Source of the DNA: Tritrichomonas musculus
Taxonomy: Eukaryota; Parabasalia; Tritrichomonadida; Tritrichomonadidae
Assembly (NCBI GenBank): GCA_039105265.1
Contig: JAPFFF010000028.1
Coordinates: 806,001-870,000, forward strand
Length of the DNA stretch: 64,000 nt
Reading direction: 5' to 3'
The position numbers and the translations under genes were made by a program. Positions 10,727 to 21,613 of this stretch are shown piece by piece (within the stretch, counting starts at the first letter, position 1; the number at the start of each line of letters is the position of its first letter). The notes beneath the pieces were generated by a model that did not search any database, was not told the DNA's origin, and saw only the letters and a program-made list of their open reading frames with translations.

Positions 10727-12191
10727 TAGTTGGTGGACATAATTATGTTTTTGGGACATAATCATGTTTGCTCAACTTTTTGAATGGTACACAAAAATAA
10801 AACACATTTTTCTCAATACTTTTTAAAGATAATTTGATAATATTATATACTTTATTAATGTATTTTATGTACATCATTATTTAATTAAATGAGCTATTAT
10901 ATTTGTGATTTATATGAAATTTTGCCATTAATGTAAAAAAAAGTTAAAATGCTTATTTTATTCTCAATAATTGAAACTTCGGATTTAATAATAATATCAT
11001 TAATTCATAATCAGTAATGATATAATTTTGTCAGATAATTGATATCTAAAAACTTTCATATAAGAAAATTTTGATGCGCAAAATAAAGTTAAAAATCATA
11101 TCACTTTTTTGTTTTTTTTCCAATAAAAAATAAAAACTTTTAAATTTTTATTTAAATATTTGATATAATGCATATAGTATAATGATATTGAAAGAATAAA
11201 ATTGGCGGTTCTACTCAAGATCTATTACCTTAATGAAAAAGAGTAACTTCTGAAATAACTGAAAAAGACTTTCAATTTTAGACATTGAGAAATTATTTTC
11301 ATTATTTTAATAGTTCTTCTATACTTACCTAATATTTATTGATTAATTGCTATTTTTAATGCTATTATAATAGAAAAAAATAAAAAAGTGTAATTTGTAT
11401 ATTTCTTAGAAAAACCTGAAATCTTGATGGGCAACAATGATTTTTAGAGGATTAATAATATATTTCATTGTATGTGTTATCAAATAATGTAATTCTGAAA
11501 TCATATCAATTATGCATGAGTGATTTATGAATGATTTTGAATGAAAAAAAGAAAAATGAAATTTTTCCAAGATTGATTCTTTTTCAACCATATTATTATA
11601 TTTAATATATTATATGCATCATATAGATGATTAATACTGCATCTAATTTGAAATGAAATAAACTCATTTTTCAAAATTAGTAATTTTGTATGAATGATTT
11701 TTGTCATATTTTGAAAACACTTTTTCTTTTTATATAATTATTATTTCAATAAATTTTTTTCTAAAATATAATATATACATTATATTCTAAAATAATAACT
11801 ATGTTAGAGCAAATTAAAACAACCTTTTTTTTATGGTAAAAGCATGAAATGTGATATGAAATGAGTTTTTTGAGTAGTGAAATGAAAATGAAACCATTTT
11901 TTCTAATTATCTATTTTATTTCAAAAAATAATAATGATACATTTTAATTATAGATGAAAAGTAAATTATAATTTTTTTCAAATAATAAAAAAATATTCAG
12001 AAATTAAAAATTCGATATCATATTTATGATCAAATTTAGTTTGATAAAAGTGAATGAAAATCGGGGAATAGAATGTATCCAATATGATATTAATTGTTCT
12101 ACAATTGTTTTTTTAAAAGTCCAATTTGAATATATAGAAATGATGTGAAAACATAATTATGTCTCCAAAACAGAATTATGTCCACCAACTA
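10727..12191. mobile_element. ORF-less mariner-type element, 1.47 kb
   Basis: TIRs of about 45 bp begin TAGTTGGTGGACATAATT at 10727 and end in the complement at 12191, flanked by TA on both sides. Within each TIR the unit GGACATAATTATG is repeated as a second half (GGGACATAATCATG). The interior is AT-rich with only chance frames (11406-11707). This is a MITE or a heavily eroded mariner. Confidence 0.85.
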
Positions 12192-12282
12192 TATATAAAA
12201 TTATTGATGACAGACCAGTAAAAAAGTTAAGTGACATTGAAATGAAATTTTAACTTAAAATTTTAAATTTCATTTTATATCA

Positions 12283-12957
12283 ATGATTTTAAATCAAACA
12301 GAAGTCGAAACATTAACAATACCTGTTGAACCAGAAAAAAAAAACTTATCATTGATTCGGCCAGGATTTGTTGAAAAAGAATAATTGGAAGAAAAATATT
12401 GAAATTATATTTCAACTTCAATGAAGACAAATCAAGAAATTATTTTTGATCATGGATGTCATCCTGTTCTTCAAGGATTTGTGAATGCATATAAGAACCA
12501 TAGACCTGTGACAATATCACCAGATAAAATCTGGTTATTAATCATTCAAGCGTTTTCAAATCATATCAGTGCCAATGCAGAACAGCTTAGACAAATGTTT
12601 GTCAGTTTTGATGGTCAAAAAGAATTGATTGTAAAGAGACAAGAATGTAATTTTTTCACGATGCAATCAGAAGATTTTGAAAAAGAAATTTTTCCTGATT
12701 TTGTAAAACAAATTTCAGAATACTCAGGAGAATCAATTGTTGAAACGATGACACCGAACTTTACAACAACTACAACAGTTTCATTGGCAGTTGGCCAATT
12801 AACAATCATGTCTGCTATGAAAAATTATTTCAAATATAAAGTTAATTGTGGTGGCTGCGGTTTCCCATATGTTACAATTGAAGGATCACTTGAAGATTGG
12901 ACAAAAATAAATTCAAAATTGAATGACATGAAAAAATATAAATTTGAATGGTTTACA
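12283..12957 (+). pseudogene. DUF4419 gene fragment (copy B), 5' part
   Basis: This copy holds the N-terminal half missing from copy A. It starts MILNQTEVETLT and continues through CHPVLQGFVNAYKNHRP, DKIWLLIIQAFSNHIS and ANAEQLRQMFVSFDGQKELI to the GESIVETMTPNF and NCGGCGFPYV motifs. Two stop codons lie near the N-terminus (about residues 34 and 40), upstream of an internal ATG at 12421 from which the rest is open. Homology ends after FEWFT at 12957, where an inverted BspA gene fragment begins. It is therefore truncated by a rearrangement; function unknown. Confidence 0.85.
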
Positions 12958-13385
12958 TAATGGAGAACATCAAATTTTTCAATGTTATCACTGCTCTTCC
13001 CAAGAAGGAATTCGTTGTTGTAAAATATAAAATGTTGGTTGTCTGGTGAAATTTCAATTTCATTTAATTCATGGAGACTGTTGCACCACCCATTCTTCAT
13101 ATACTTGACACTTGGTGGAATTCTGAGTTTTTTGATATGTGCTCCATAAAAACAATAACCTTCGAACATTTCAAATTCTGAGTCTTCTGCAAATGATAAT
13201 GAATCAATATTGCACCCACTAAAAGCACCTGAATCAAATAAGATTATTTTATATTTTTTCTCTTCATATTCTGCAAAACGTGGAATGAAAACATTTCTTG
13301 TGTCTTTTGATGACTTAATAATTGAGCAAGTATCGTTTTTTTGGTTGATTTTGACTTTAAGGCCGCCTTTGATTTCAATTTCCAT
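12957..13385 (-). pseudogene. BspA-like LRR_5 surface protein, 5' fragment
   Basis: From the ATG at 13385 about 140 residues match the start of BspA-family leucine-rich proteins: IPRFAEYEEKKYKI, DSGAFSGCNIDSLSF, CFYGAHIKKLRIPPSVK and LHELNEIEISPDNQ. The frame runs on into antisense DUF4419 sequence below 12957, so the open frame to 12825 is a chimera and the real gene is cut off. Complete members have many LRR_5 units and often a C-terminal membrane anchor; none of that is here. The 5' end with its short upstream region may still be functional. Confidence 0.8.
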
Positions 13386-13504
13386 TTACATTTTATATCA
13401 CATGTCGCATGCGTTTATATAAAATCGAAAAGCAAATTTTTATTAAAACTCAACGAAATAAATTGAATAAAAAAAACTATCAAAAATAATGAAAAATGAA
13501 AAAT

Positions 13505-13740
13505 TCAGGCAGGCTTTTCATGGTTATAGCTTCGATGTTGTTGGTGTAAAGAATTCAAAGGCATTGTAATTACAGGAGGCAATCTTTCTTTTGGTTGTGT
13601 CCACAGTTTGTTTGGTGGAGGCTGTCTTGGTGTCAATGTGTAGCCTATTATTATGATTGTTGGAATAATTTTCGTTCGTCAAGTAATTTCCATTTCTTTG
13701 CCTGATGGAGCTGGCATTGGCTAAAAAGGAGGCTGTATGT
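13505..13740 (-). pseudogene. proline-rich coding relic
   Basis: One minus-strand frame reads a proline-rich stretch with TPRQPPPNKLWTQPKERLPP and ends SYNHEKPA before a stop at 13505-13507. In-frame stops interrupt it upstream of TKIIPTIIIIGY, whose hydrophobic run could be the end of a membrane segment. It looks like the 3' end of a membrane protein with a proline-rich cytoplasmic tail. No family is recognised. Confidence 0.4.
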
Positions 13741-13993
13741 TAATTTTTACATTTTGATTGTTATAAGAATTGGGTATTAAAAATATAACAATCAATATTT
13801 TTTTTTAATTCTAATTCAACAACCTGCAAATCAAAATGTGAAATTAATATTATATAGAAATACTTTTTAGTTAGCAAGTGGATGTTAATTATGATAAAAA
13901 AAATTTATCATATTATAAGAATTTAATTCAAAAATAAAAAAAAAAAAAAAAAAAAAAGATATAAAAGTTATGATAACGATATAAAGCATGTAA

Positions 13994-14067
13994 GCTTATG
14001 TAGCATAATTGGTTATTGCGTTCGACTTGTAATTGGAAGGTTGGCGGTTCGAGTCCGCTCATAAGCA
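13994..14067 (+). tRNA. tRNA-Thr (UGU)
   Basis: The 7-bp acceptor stem GCTTATG/CATAAGC is perfect. The D-arm follows TA at positions 8-9, and the anticodon stem TTCGA/TTGGA encloses CTTGTAA, giving anticodon UGU. The T-arm is GGCGG-TTCGAGT-CCGCT, and the discriminator base is A. A-box and B-box promoter sequences are intact (TAGCATAATTGG and GGTTCGAGTCC). No intron. Confidence 0.95.
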
Positions 14068-14073
14068 TTTTTT
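14068..14073 (+). terminator. Pol III terminator of tRNA-Thr
   Basis: A run of six T residues directly follows the tRNA discriminator base. Confidence 0.85.
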
Positions 14074-14159
14074 GGCTTTTTTATTTTATAAAAAGCTTTT
14101 TTGAATTGTGATAAAGAATGTCTATCGCGTTTTGATGTTTTAATTTTAAAATGATTTTA

Positions 14160-14690
14160 TCAAAGCACAAACCATAACCTTCATCAACAAGGGATTTCCC
14201 TTGTCTGTGACCGAAAAATTTAAATATCAAGCTAGGGAAATCAATTGGAACAACTATAAATCTGCTATCCCAATTGTGGTTCGTGATGAGCAATCGCTTG
14301 ATATCGTGAAGTACTATATTGAGTCAGTACTGCACTCATATGAAACCTCAACATCTAGTACCAAGTTAATTCTCGTAGGAACCGTTTCATTCACTGTATC
14401 TCGAATGGTCAAGGTTAGTGGACGTATCAAGGAATTGCCTCTGAAATCAAAAATAGTGAATTCATCATCACGGACAACGCCGATGATAATCTATGTTGGC
14501 ACCGATTTCTGGCTGCATGACTCAATGAACATCTAGTTGACCTCAAATATGGTTGCAGAACTAAGCATCGTACGCAGGCAGCTAAGAAACTCCTATGCGA
14601 GTAGCTCAATATAGTGTATTCAACTAAGCCATCTCAAGATGAAATCGACCTCCTGAACAACTATCCGGGTACATCAATTGAATGACCAAT
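14160..14690 (+). pseudogene. degraded coding-like fragment, family not recognised
   Basis: The segment is clearly richer in G and C than its surroundings and reads as protein-like text on the plus strand (for example KFKYQAREINWNNYKSAIP and later DLKYGCRTKHRTQAAKK). It is broken in several places. It may be the relic of a mobile element or a transferred gene; the evidence is insufficient to name a family. It is bounded on the right by the palindrome at 14681. Confidence 0.4.
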
Positions 14691-14794
14691 TTAAAGATTA
14701 TTAAATGGGTAAGAAAATTTATTAAAATTTTAGGTTTTATTTGGTGATTTTAATAAATTTTCTTACCCATTTAATAATCTTTAAATTGGTCATT
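14681..14794. repeat. palindrome, 48-bp perfect arms
   Basis: 14681-14728 is the exact reverse complement of 14747-14794, with an 18-nt loop. The arms begin AATGACCAATTTAAAG. No target-site duplication is evident. It lies only 5 bp from the MITE at 14800. Confidence 0.95.
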
Positions 14795-14799
14795 GAAAC

Positions 14800-15255
14800 T
14801 AGACTTGTTATTCTCCGATTCTCGAGATAGATAATTGATTGACTTTTGGATATCGATACATAAATATACACAGATTCTCGAGATCGATTTCAGAGATCCA
14901 TGATTTTTTTTCTCTGCTTTTGATATCAGAATTTTCAATTAAACTTTTTGATAAAAATATGATCGTATTTTAATCTCAAATATTTCATAAAAAAAGAATG
15001 TATTTTTTGATTTTAATCTTAAAATAAACATCAATACATTATATTATATATTTTTAAATATTATAAAATCACATATACCAATTATAAAAAAAGATAAATC
15101 AGTTTGAGATCTCGAGATCTCGGTAATTGATATCAAGTTCACAATTATTTTTATATCACATTTCATATCTGATATCTTGATTATCGATAATCTCGATATC
15201 AGATTTTTAAACTGATAATCGAGTATCAGATGCAAAAAAGTGACGTTTTTGATAC
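14800..15255. mobile_element. MITE, TIR TAGACTTGT, copy 2, 3'-truncated
   Basis: This copy is very similar along its length to the element at 7860-8337, with only scattered differences. It starts TAGACTTGTTATTCTCCG. Similarity ends at GACGTTTTTGATA, so the last ~24 bp including the right TIR are missing. Confidence 0.85.
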
Positions 15256-16291
15256 CCTGATTTCCTATCAGTCAAATTTAATAGCCCTAATATTTTACAA
15301 TAATGAAAAAGTTGAAGTTTTTGAGTATTAGAAGCCATTTTTATTCTTAAAATTTAATATTTTTCATAACAAAAAGTTGTTTTATAATATAGAAATATTT
15401 CTATAAATTTGTAATTTTTACATTCAAAAAATGAGAGCTCTCTCAATATCTTTGAAATGATAAATTTTCATATACGTTAATTTTCCGTTTATAATAAAAA
15501 AGTCAAAAAAAAAAGGTTGATTTAAATATCATACATAAAAAATGCACTCAGAAAAAGTTCATCTTATCAAAAAGTTCATGATTATTTTTTGAGAGGGCTC
15601 AGAAATATCCGGACTTTTTGAATGTCAATAGAAACCGCCATGAAAGGTGTTTTTAATTGGCCATCTTGATAATTGAATTATTGAAAAACCGCGGTTTTCA
15701 ATTATTTTATTTGCCATTTTTTCCAAAATATACTTTTGGTTTTGAAATTCTTGGTGCAATTTTAGATCCTTCACCTTATATCCAATAATTTTCGCCTATA
15801 AAATCTATCTCTATTTTTCAGCTGTTTCTTTTGATAATAATTACTATGCAATAATTTCTGCAAATTAAGCTACAATCACATTAATTTCAAGTGTGACATG
15901 AAAATAAATAATATTAAAAGTAAAAAATGTTTTTAAAATGCTTTTCATGCTGTTTTTTTTACATAAAAAATATCAATCGTTTTTTTCTACGCCACTTTTT
16001 GAATAGCTTTTTTATCCATGCGTAGCTACTCTTGGAAAGTAAAATGCGATTATCTAATTCACCTTTGATGATTTTGATTTTTTTAAATAGTAAATTTTTA
16101 AAACCTCTGAAGGGCAACTCCTTTATATGAAATATATATACACAATAAACTATAAATATCACAATAATATTTTACTTTCTGCCCTTCTAATAACGTGCAT
16201 AACAGTAGAAGTTTCACCAGTTCTTGTTTTTAAATTAAAAAAATTTTACGATTGATGATAAATTGATTTTAGTTAAATGAAAAAATCAAGC
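15256..16291. other. intergenic; short palindrome at 15679-15701
   Basis: I see no gene. A near-perfect palindrome, ATTGAAAAACCGCGGTTTTC, occupies 15679-15698 and continues to 15701. A GGACTTTTTGAATG sequence lies at about 15610. The open frame at 15959-16162 has no coding character. Confidence 0.5.
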
Positions 16292-18202
16292 TTACTGGTA
16301 TACTGAAGCGAGAACTAAACGAAGTGTAATTGTACCATATTCCTTCTTACCGATCTTTATAGCCTTTGGTGGTTTATCAAGTGGGAATGTTTGCTCAAGT
16401 GGTTCGTCTGGACGAAGATCATTAATGTTGATATCAACCTGAGCAACGATTTGGTCACCAACAACTTTGTGATATTGCCAGACTTTAGCTCTGATGATGT
16501 CGGTCTTCTTTGCTGTTGGTAATTCGAAATCATAGTTCCATTCTGGATCCTGGGTGTCATGAATAATATCAGTCTTAACCTTTTGACCTTTCTTGTCTTT
16601 GTCACCTTCTTTTGTAATAACGGTAAGAACGACATAAGTATCTGAACCATCTGAATCAGTCTTTGGAAGTCCATTGGCTTTGATGATAGTTCCTTTGACT
16701 ATCTCTCCAACTTTGTTTGGCTTGGATTGATCGAGTGTGATTTCACGAGTCTTAACTTCAGTCTTCTTTTGGATGCCATGATGGTGGTGTCTCTTTTCAT
16801 CAGCTGAGTTAAGTGGAGAAAGTGAATGAGACCAATCTGTATAACCTGTGAAATCAGTTGAATAGCTGGATCCATATCCTTCGAGTGTGAATGGGCAGTA
16901 ATCTCCAGCTGGTTCTTCAAGGACGATATCACGGTTTTGTACAATTGGGGTGTTAACATCAATAACATCAATTCCAAGATAAAGACGTCCTGCATCTTTA
17001 CCTTTGTATTTGATATTATCATTGTAATCAACATGAGTGCCGATAGGCCATTGATTAATTGGAAATGCAAGTTGGTCCATCATTTGGTCATCGTTGACAA
17101 GATCTTCATCGTAGAGATCAACAAGAAGGACATCGGTATTCCAGTCATTGCAGACTAAGTCATATGTTTGATCCCAAACTGGGTTAAGGTTATTGTCAAC
17201 TGTCTTAGTCCTTTGTTGGGTATAGTCTGGTTGGCCTTTGATTTGCAATCTAACATATGGGTCAGAAGCGTTGGCATCCATCTTTAAGAGATTTTCGCCT
17301 TTGATTGCATGAACACGAACCTTGCATGGTTGTCCGGCTGGTTGTTCAAGTTGGACGTCTCTTGTTTGAACAGCTGGTTCTCCATTTTCTGGTAAGAAGT
17401 CAATTTCGAAGTGAAGTCTACCAGCTTTCTTCTTCTTAAGGTTGATTTCGTTATCAAATACGTAATGTTCACCATAATTATGTTCACGGAGTGGGATTGA
17501 GATTCTGTCCATCATCTTATCATCATTCTTGATATCTTCATCGAACATATCAACTTCAAGGATATCAGTTTGACGATCCTTTGAAACAACATCCAATTCT
17601 TGGTTCCAAACTGGATTGCGGGTATTGCTAATGATTTGTGTCTTTTTAGTTGATTCTTTCTTTCCCTTCAAACGGAATCTAAGGTATGGGTCAGATTTGC
17701 CACCTAAGTCCATCTTAAGAACATCTTTAGCATCGAATGCCTTGATGTGAAGGCGCATTCCTTCTGTTGCGGTGGTTCCTTCAAGGTCAACAGCACGTTC
17801 TGAAACAGCAGCAACACCTTCGGCTGGGAAAGCTTGAACTTCGAAGATTAACTTACCTGCCTTCTTCTTCTTTAGCTTAAGGTCAACTTCTTTTCTGTCA
17901 ACTGGAGCGCCAATTTGCCATGTATTGACTGGATATGAAAGTTCATCCATCATTTTGTCGTCATTCTTGATATCTTCATCGAACATGTTGATGAGCAAGG
18001 AATCATTGGGGTCATTTGCAACAATATCAAATTCTTGGTTCCAAATTGGGTTGGTTGTGTTGCTGATAACTTGAGTTTTTTGAACGTCTTTTTTGTCTTG
18101 ACTCTTGAGCTTCAATGTAACGTATGGATCGGATTTTCCACCAAGGTCCATTTTAAGAACCTTTTGTGCTTCGCATATTTTGATATGTAGACGGCAAGCC
18201 AT
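16292..18202 (-). CDS. four-C2-domain protein
   Basis: The 636-residue protein has three similar C2 domains (about 4-120, 149-270 and 297-420) and a fourth, diverged one (about 500-625). The first three keep both Ca2+-binding loops: KMD(L/A)..(K/A)SDPYV at the start and (F/Y)DED(I/L).(N)DD(K/Q)MMD later, supplying the five Asp ligands. The fourth has DSDGSDTYVVL but lacks the second acidic loop (VWQYHKVVGDQ), so it probably binds no Ca2+. No membrane segment is present. The protein should dock on phospholipid membranes in response to Ca2+. The upstream strand reads TTCACTATATTTAA just before the ATG, matching a TCA-type initiator with a very short leader. Codon use is GC-richer than its surroundings, which suggests high expression. 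Confidence 0.93.
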   Translation of the reverse strand: MACRLHIKICEAQKVLKMDLGGKSDPYVTLKLKSQDKKDVQKTQVISNTTNPIWNQEFDIVANDPNDSLLINMFDEDIKNDDKMMDELSYPVNTWQIGAPVDRKEVDLKLKKKKAGKLIFEVQAFPAEGVAAVSERAVDLEGTTATEGMRLHIKAFDAKDVLKMDLGGKSDPYLRFRLKGKKESTKKTQIISNTRNPVWNQELDVVSKDRQTDILEVDMFDEDIKNDDKMMDRISIPLREHNYGEHYVFDNEINLKKKKAGRLHFEIDFLPENGEPAVQTRDVQLEQPAGQPCKVRVHAIKGENLLKMDANASDPYVRLQIKGQPDYTQQRTKTVDNNLNPVWDQTYDLVCNDWNTDVLLVDLYDEDLVNDDQMMDQLAFPINQWPIGTHVDYNDNIKYKGKDAGRLYLGIDVIDVNTPIVQNRDIVLEEPAGDYCPFTLEGYGSSYSTDFTGYTDWSHSLSPLNSADEKRHHHHGIQKKTEVKTREITLDQSKPNKVGEIVKGTIIKANGLPKTDSDGSDTYVVLTVITKEGDKDKKGQKVKTDIIHDTQDPEWNYDFELPTAKKTDIIRAKVWQYHKVVGDQIVAQVDININDLRPDEPLEQTFPLDKPPKAIKIGKKEYGTITLRLVLASVYQ

Positions 18203-19674
18203 TTAAATATAGTGAAGCGATTTTTATTTAATCGAAATAATTATATTAAAAAAAACAATAAATATATCAATGAATACGAAAATAAAATGAATTATTTTTC
18301 ATTTTTTAATATTAATAAAATAGCATAAATTAATATCTAAAAATAAATCAGCATAATCATCTTGTATTCCAGAATTTAATAAAAATAAATTGGTTAAGTT
18401 GATTTTTTAATTAAACATCTTTTTCAAAACAATATCTGATGGAACAATCATTTTCACAATTTTTAACCCAATGTCTTTTATTGATTAAAATAATTATTTT
18501 TGAAATGAATAATATCTGTTTTTGTTTTGTAATTCCGAAAATTTATTTTCGGTTATGGTCAATATGTACTTCAAATATCGTTAGCATCATATAACACAAA
18601 TAAACAATGCATCTTTTTGATGAATTATTAAAGAAACATTAATCTAAAATATATAAATGAAAGAAAACCAAAATTCTATAAATCCTTACAAACAACGATT
18701 CTTCAGAATTTTTCAATAATGATATATTTGAATTTGTATATGAAGTAACACTTTTATTAGTAAAATGTACTTAAAATGATTGATATTAATATTAGTAAGT
18801 TTTTATATTTGAGATTATCAAAAAATAAAAAAGTTTTTAAATGATCAATACTACTTTTTAAAAAAACCAAATCGTTATTTTTCAAAAACTGATGTAAAAA
18901 TTACTTTTTGAGTGATTCAACCAAATAAGATGGTTATAATGGTTCTTCCTTAGTTTCAATATTAGGATTGGAAAAAGTAATAAAATATATGAAAGCAAAA
19001 AAAAAAATTTATACAAAAAGTTTATTAAGTAACATAATCATATAAATTTTTTTTTCTACTGATTTTTCTTCTGTTAATAATTTAGTAACATAATCATATT
19101 CTTTTAAAAAGAGCTGCGAATTATTTTTCTCAGTCCATATTATCTTTTAAAAAATAAGATTTTAACAGAATTGGTTCTGAAATTAAAAATAAATAAATCC
19201 AGTCAGATATTGTTTTTAATTGTTTTATATCAGACTATATAATATATCTATGATACATATATTTATAAATTAATTATAAATAGTTTATATCATAATTATT
19301 TAAAGATATAACTTCGCATGATATTTCTTTATTAATTCAAATATTGAAAGAAATAATTTAAAATAGTTCTTAGAACACATATAATTTTTTTAATGTATTG
19401 AAAGATCTCACAATATCATTCAGACTGATCGATTCTATGAGTTCATTCAAAAATAATTGTGAAGAAAAAAGGTATACATAAACTATAAATTTACCATATA
19501 CTAATTAAAAAATACAAAAATTAAATATTTAAATAAAAAATACATATTATATTTTATTTGAAAAATATATTAAAAATTACTAATCTATATCCTTTTTTAA
19601 AAAAGGATATATTAAAAATAGTCAGAAGTTTTAATTTATTAATATATAATTCTATAATTTTTCATCAAATAACA
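18203..19674. other. intergenic 1.5 kb, nothing recognised
   Basis: AT-rich spacer between two minus-strand genes. AGTAACATAATCATAT occurs twice 55 bp apart (about 19026 and 19081). A complementary AAAAAAGGATATA / TATATCCTTTTTT pair sits near 19590. No gene is seen. Confidence 0.5.
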
Positions 19675-21444
19675 TTAGTTTTCTAATATTGCCTTTTTCA
19701 AAGTTTCATAATTCTGCATGATTCCAATAATATAGTTATCCAAATCTTTCATTCCTGTCTCAATATAATCTTGCGTTAACCCAATTGCTGCAGCAACACT
19801 GAGTTTAGGAAGGGCATTACATTTCTTGTTCAAGAAGTCAACAACTTCTTTCTTTGCTTCATTGAGAAGGGAATTTAAGCCACCTTTAGCATCAAATCTA
19901 CGATCAAGACGCTGTATGACTTGCTTTCCGAAGTATATTTTCTCAGTTTTGTGTATCTTTTTCAATTCATTTTCTTCTTCATCACCATCATCAATTTCTC
20001 TGCGAATAGCAAAATCCATGAAGTGACCATTTACATATTTTGAATCTCCTCTCAAGAAAGAATTGAAAATATCATTAACAACATAAGTGTCACTTGTCTT
20101 GGGCTGGAAGAAATCAATGATTCTAAATTCATGCTCATGCATAAGCCAAGCTTTTGCATGACTCTTTTTTACGTGCTTTTTCTTAGGAGTTTTCATGTTA
20201 TCCAAATAGCCAAAATTACCATCATTCGCATCTAAAAGACCAAAAACTCGATTAATTGTATCAATTTCAAGAAGTCCAGCAAGCGAATTAAATTCACCAT
20301 AGTCTGATGGAGTAAGATCTCCGTTTCTCATTTCGATCAAAATGCTATTTATAACAACTTCTAAAACCGGATCCATTTTCCCCATTTCTATAAATGACTC
20401 TGATTTTGTATTTAAGTCTTCAGTTGCAATAAATAAACCGTCTTTTAAGTAAGGATTGATAATGAAATGTGATTTTGGTCCAACATTTAATTGCTCAAGA
20501 ACCTTATATATAAATAATTCTTTAAAATTAACAGGCGTATATTGAGGTATTTCAAACGGTTCATCCATAAAAAGTTCACTATTGCAATTAAATGACATTG
20601 AAGAAGTAAAAGCTTTTTCACTATTAAAATCACCTTTTGCTGGGTATCCATAATAAGCTTTAACAAAATATTTTTGAAAAGTTCCGTTTGAGTCACTTAA
20701 AGTGAAAAATCCTCCAAATTGGGCTCCTTCTTTTTTATTTTGTAGTGTAACTGTATATTCTGGATATGGTCCAGCTGCTTTGTAAACGAATTTATAAGAG
20801 GCTGCTGGCCGGAATGAACTTTGCATTTTTGTTGAAGAATTGGAGTTCGACATTTGGCTACTGCTTGAATCGTTTGCTGCTGATTCTCTATTGATTTCAA
20901 AGGTTACATGCTGATTTATAAAGCCGGGCTGAATTAATCCAATTACTTGTGGGCTTAATACTATTCCCATTAATGCTCGAGAATGATAAAAACATTTGAC
21001 AGTTGATTCAAAAAATTTATTATTATCAAATTCTTGATCTTCTTCTGGATCTGGAACAAAATCCGTTTTTGCAAATGAAACCGCTCGAATACACTTTAGT
21101 ACATTTGAAAGATTATTTTGCTTCCATAGATCAAGCAGCATTACCTGCGTTAAATCTTGAGATGGTAAAGACATAAGTTTTGTATTTATAAAAAGTGCGT
21201 AAGAATTCAAGACAGCTCTAAGAGAATCTCTCTGTTTTAATAAATTTTTCAGTTGCTCGTCATATTTATCCGTTATCGCATGAACTCGGTTTGCAATCAA
21301 TGCTTCAATTGTATTATCACGTAATCCTTCTGAAATCATCGATCTGACATCAGAATAATCATCTAATGTTTGAGTTTCATTTAGTGAAATTGGCTTTTCA
21401 GCATTATATTCTTCCAATTGTTTTGCTTCTGTTTCGGATGACAT
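19675..21444 (-). CDS. trichomonad protein with kinase-like C-lobe motifs
   Basis: This intact 589-residue protein is acidic at the N-terminus (MSSETEAKQLEEYNAEK), with a predicted helical segment to about 150 and a Ser/Asn-rich linker near 190-210. The C-terminal half carries a pattern reminiscent of atypical kinases. KYFVKAYYGYPAKGDF supplies a candidate ATP-binding Lys. GLLDANDGNFGYLDN resembles the catalytic-loop D-x-x-x-x-N, and FRIIDFF resembles the metal-binding Asp motif. HipA- and PI3K-like enzymes have such motifs; the link is inference and not a family match. No membrane segment or repeats. It is divergently transcribed from the phosphatase gene 170 bp away, so the two may share a control region. 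Confidence 0.85.
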   Translation of the reverse strand: MSSETEAKQLEEYNAEKPISLNETQTLDDYSDVRSMISEGLRDNTIEALIANRVHAITDKYDEQLKNLLKQRDSLRAVLNSYALFINTKLMSLPSQDLTQVMLLDLWKQNNLSNVLKCIRAVSFAKTDFVPDPEEDQEFDNNKFFESTVKCFYHSRALMGIVLSPQVIGLIQPGFINQHVTFEINRESAANDSSSSQMSNSNSSTKMQSSFRPAASYKFVYKAAGPYPEYTVTLQNKKEGAQFGGFFTLSDSNGTFQKYFVKAYYGYPAKGDFNSEKAFTSSMSFNCNSELFMDEPFEIPQYTPVNFKELFIYKVLEQLNVGPKSHFIINPYLKDGLFIATEDLNTKSESFIEMGKMDPVLEVVINSILIEMRNGDLTPSDYGEFNSLAGLLEIDTINRVFGLLDANDGNFGYLDNMKTPKKKHVKKSHAKAWLMHEHEFRIIDFFQPKTSDTYVVNDIFNSFLRGDSKYVNGHFMDFAIRREIDDGDEEENELKKIHKTEKIYFGKQVIQRLDRRFDAKGGLNSLLNEAKKEVVDFLNKKCNALPKLSVAAAIGLTQDYIETGMKDLDNYIIGIMQNYETLKKAILEN

Positions 21445-21613
21445 TTATCAAATATGTAGTTTAAATTATTATTTAAAAAATTATTTTGAATAATTATATA
21501 TCGGTTTGAACCAAATAATAATTCAATTTTTTGATTATTTTTATTTTTTTGAATAAAAATAAAAGCTTATCGTCTTTTTTACATCATTTAAATTTTACGT
21601 GTAATAAAAATTG
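21445..21613. promoter_or_regulatory. divergent intergenic control region
   Basis: The 169 bp between two divergent start codons must hold both promoters. On the phosphatase side it contains TTATCGTC (about 21569) and a TCATTTAA initiator-like sequence (about 21584). TATCGTT is the complement of the AACGATA core of the Trichomonas M3 motif, so this element is possibly the host equivalent, in reverse orientation. Confidence 0.4.
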
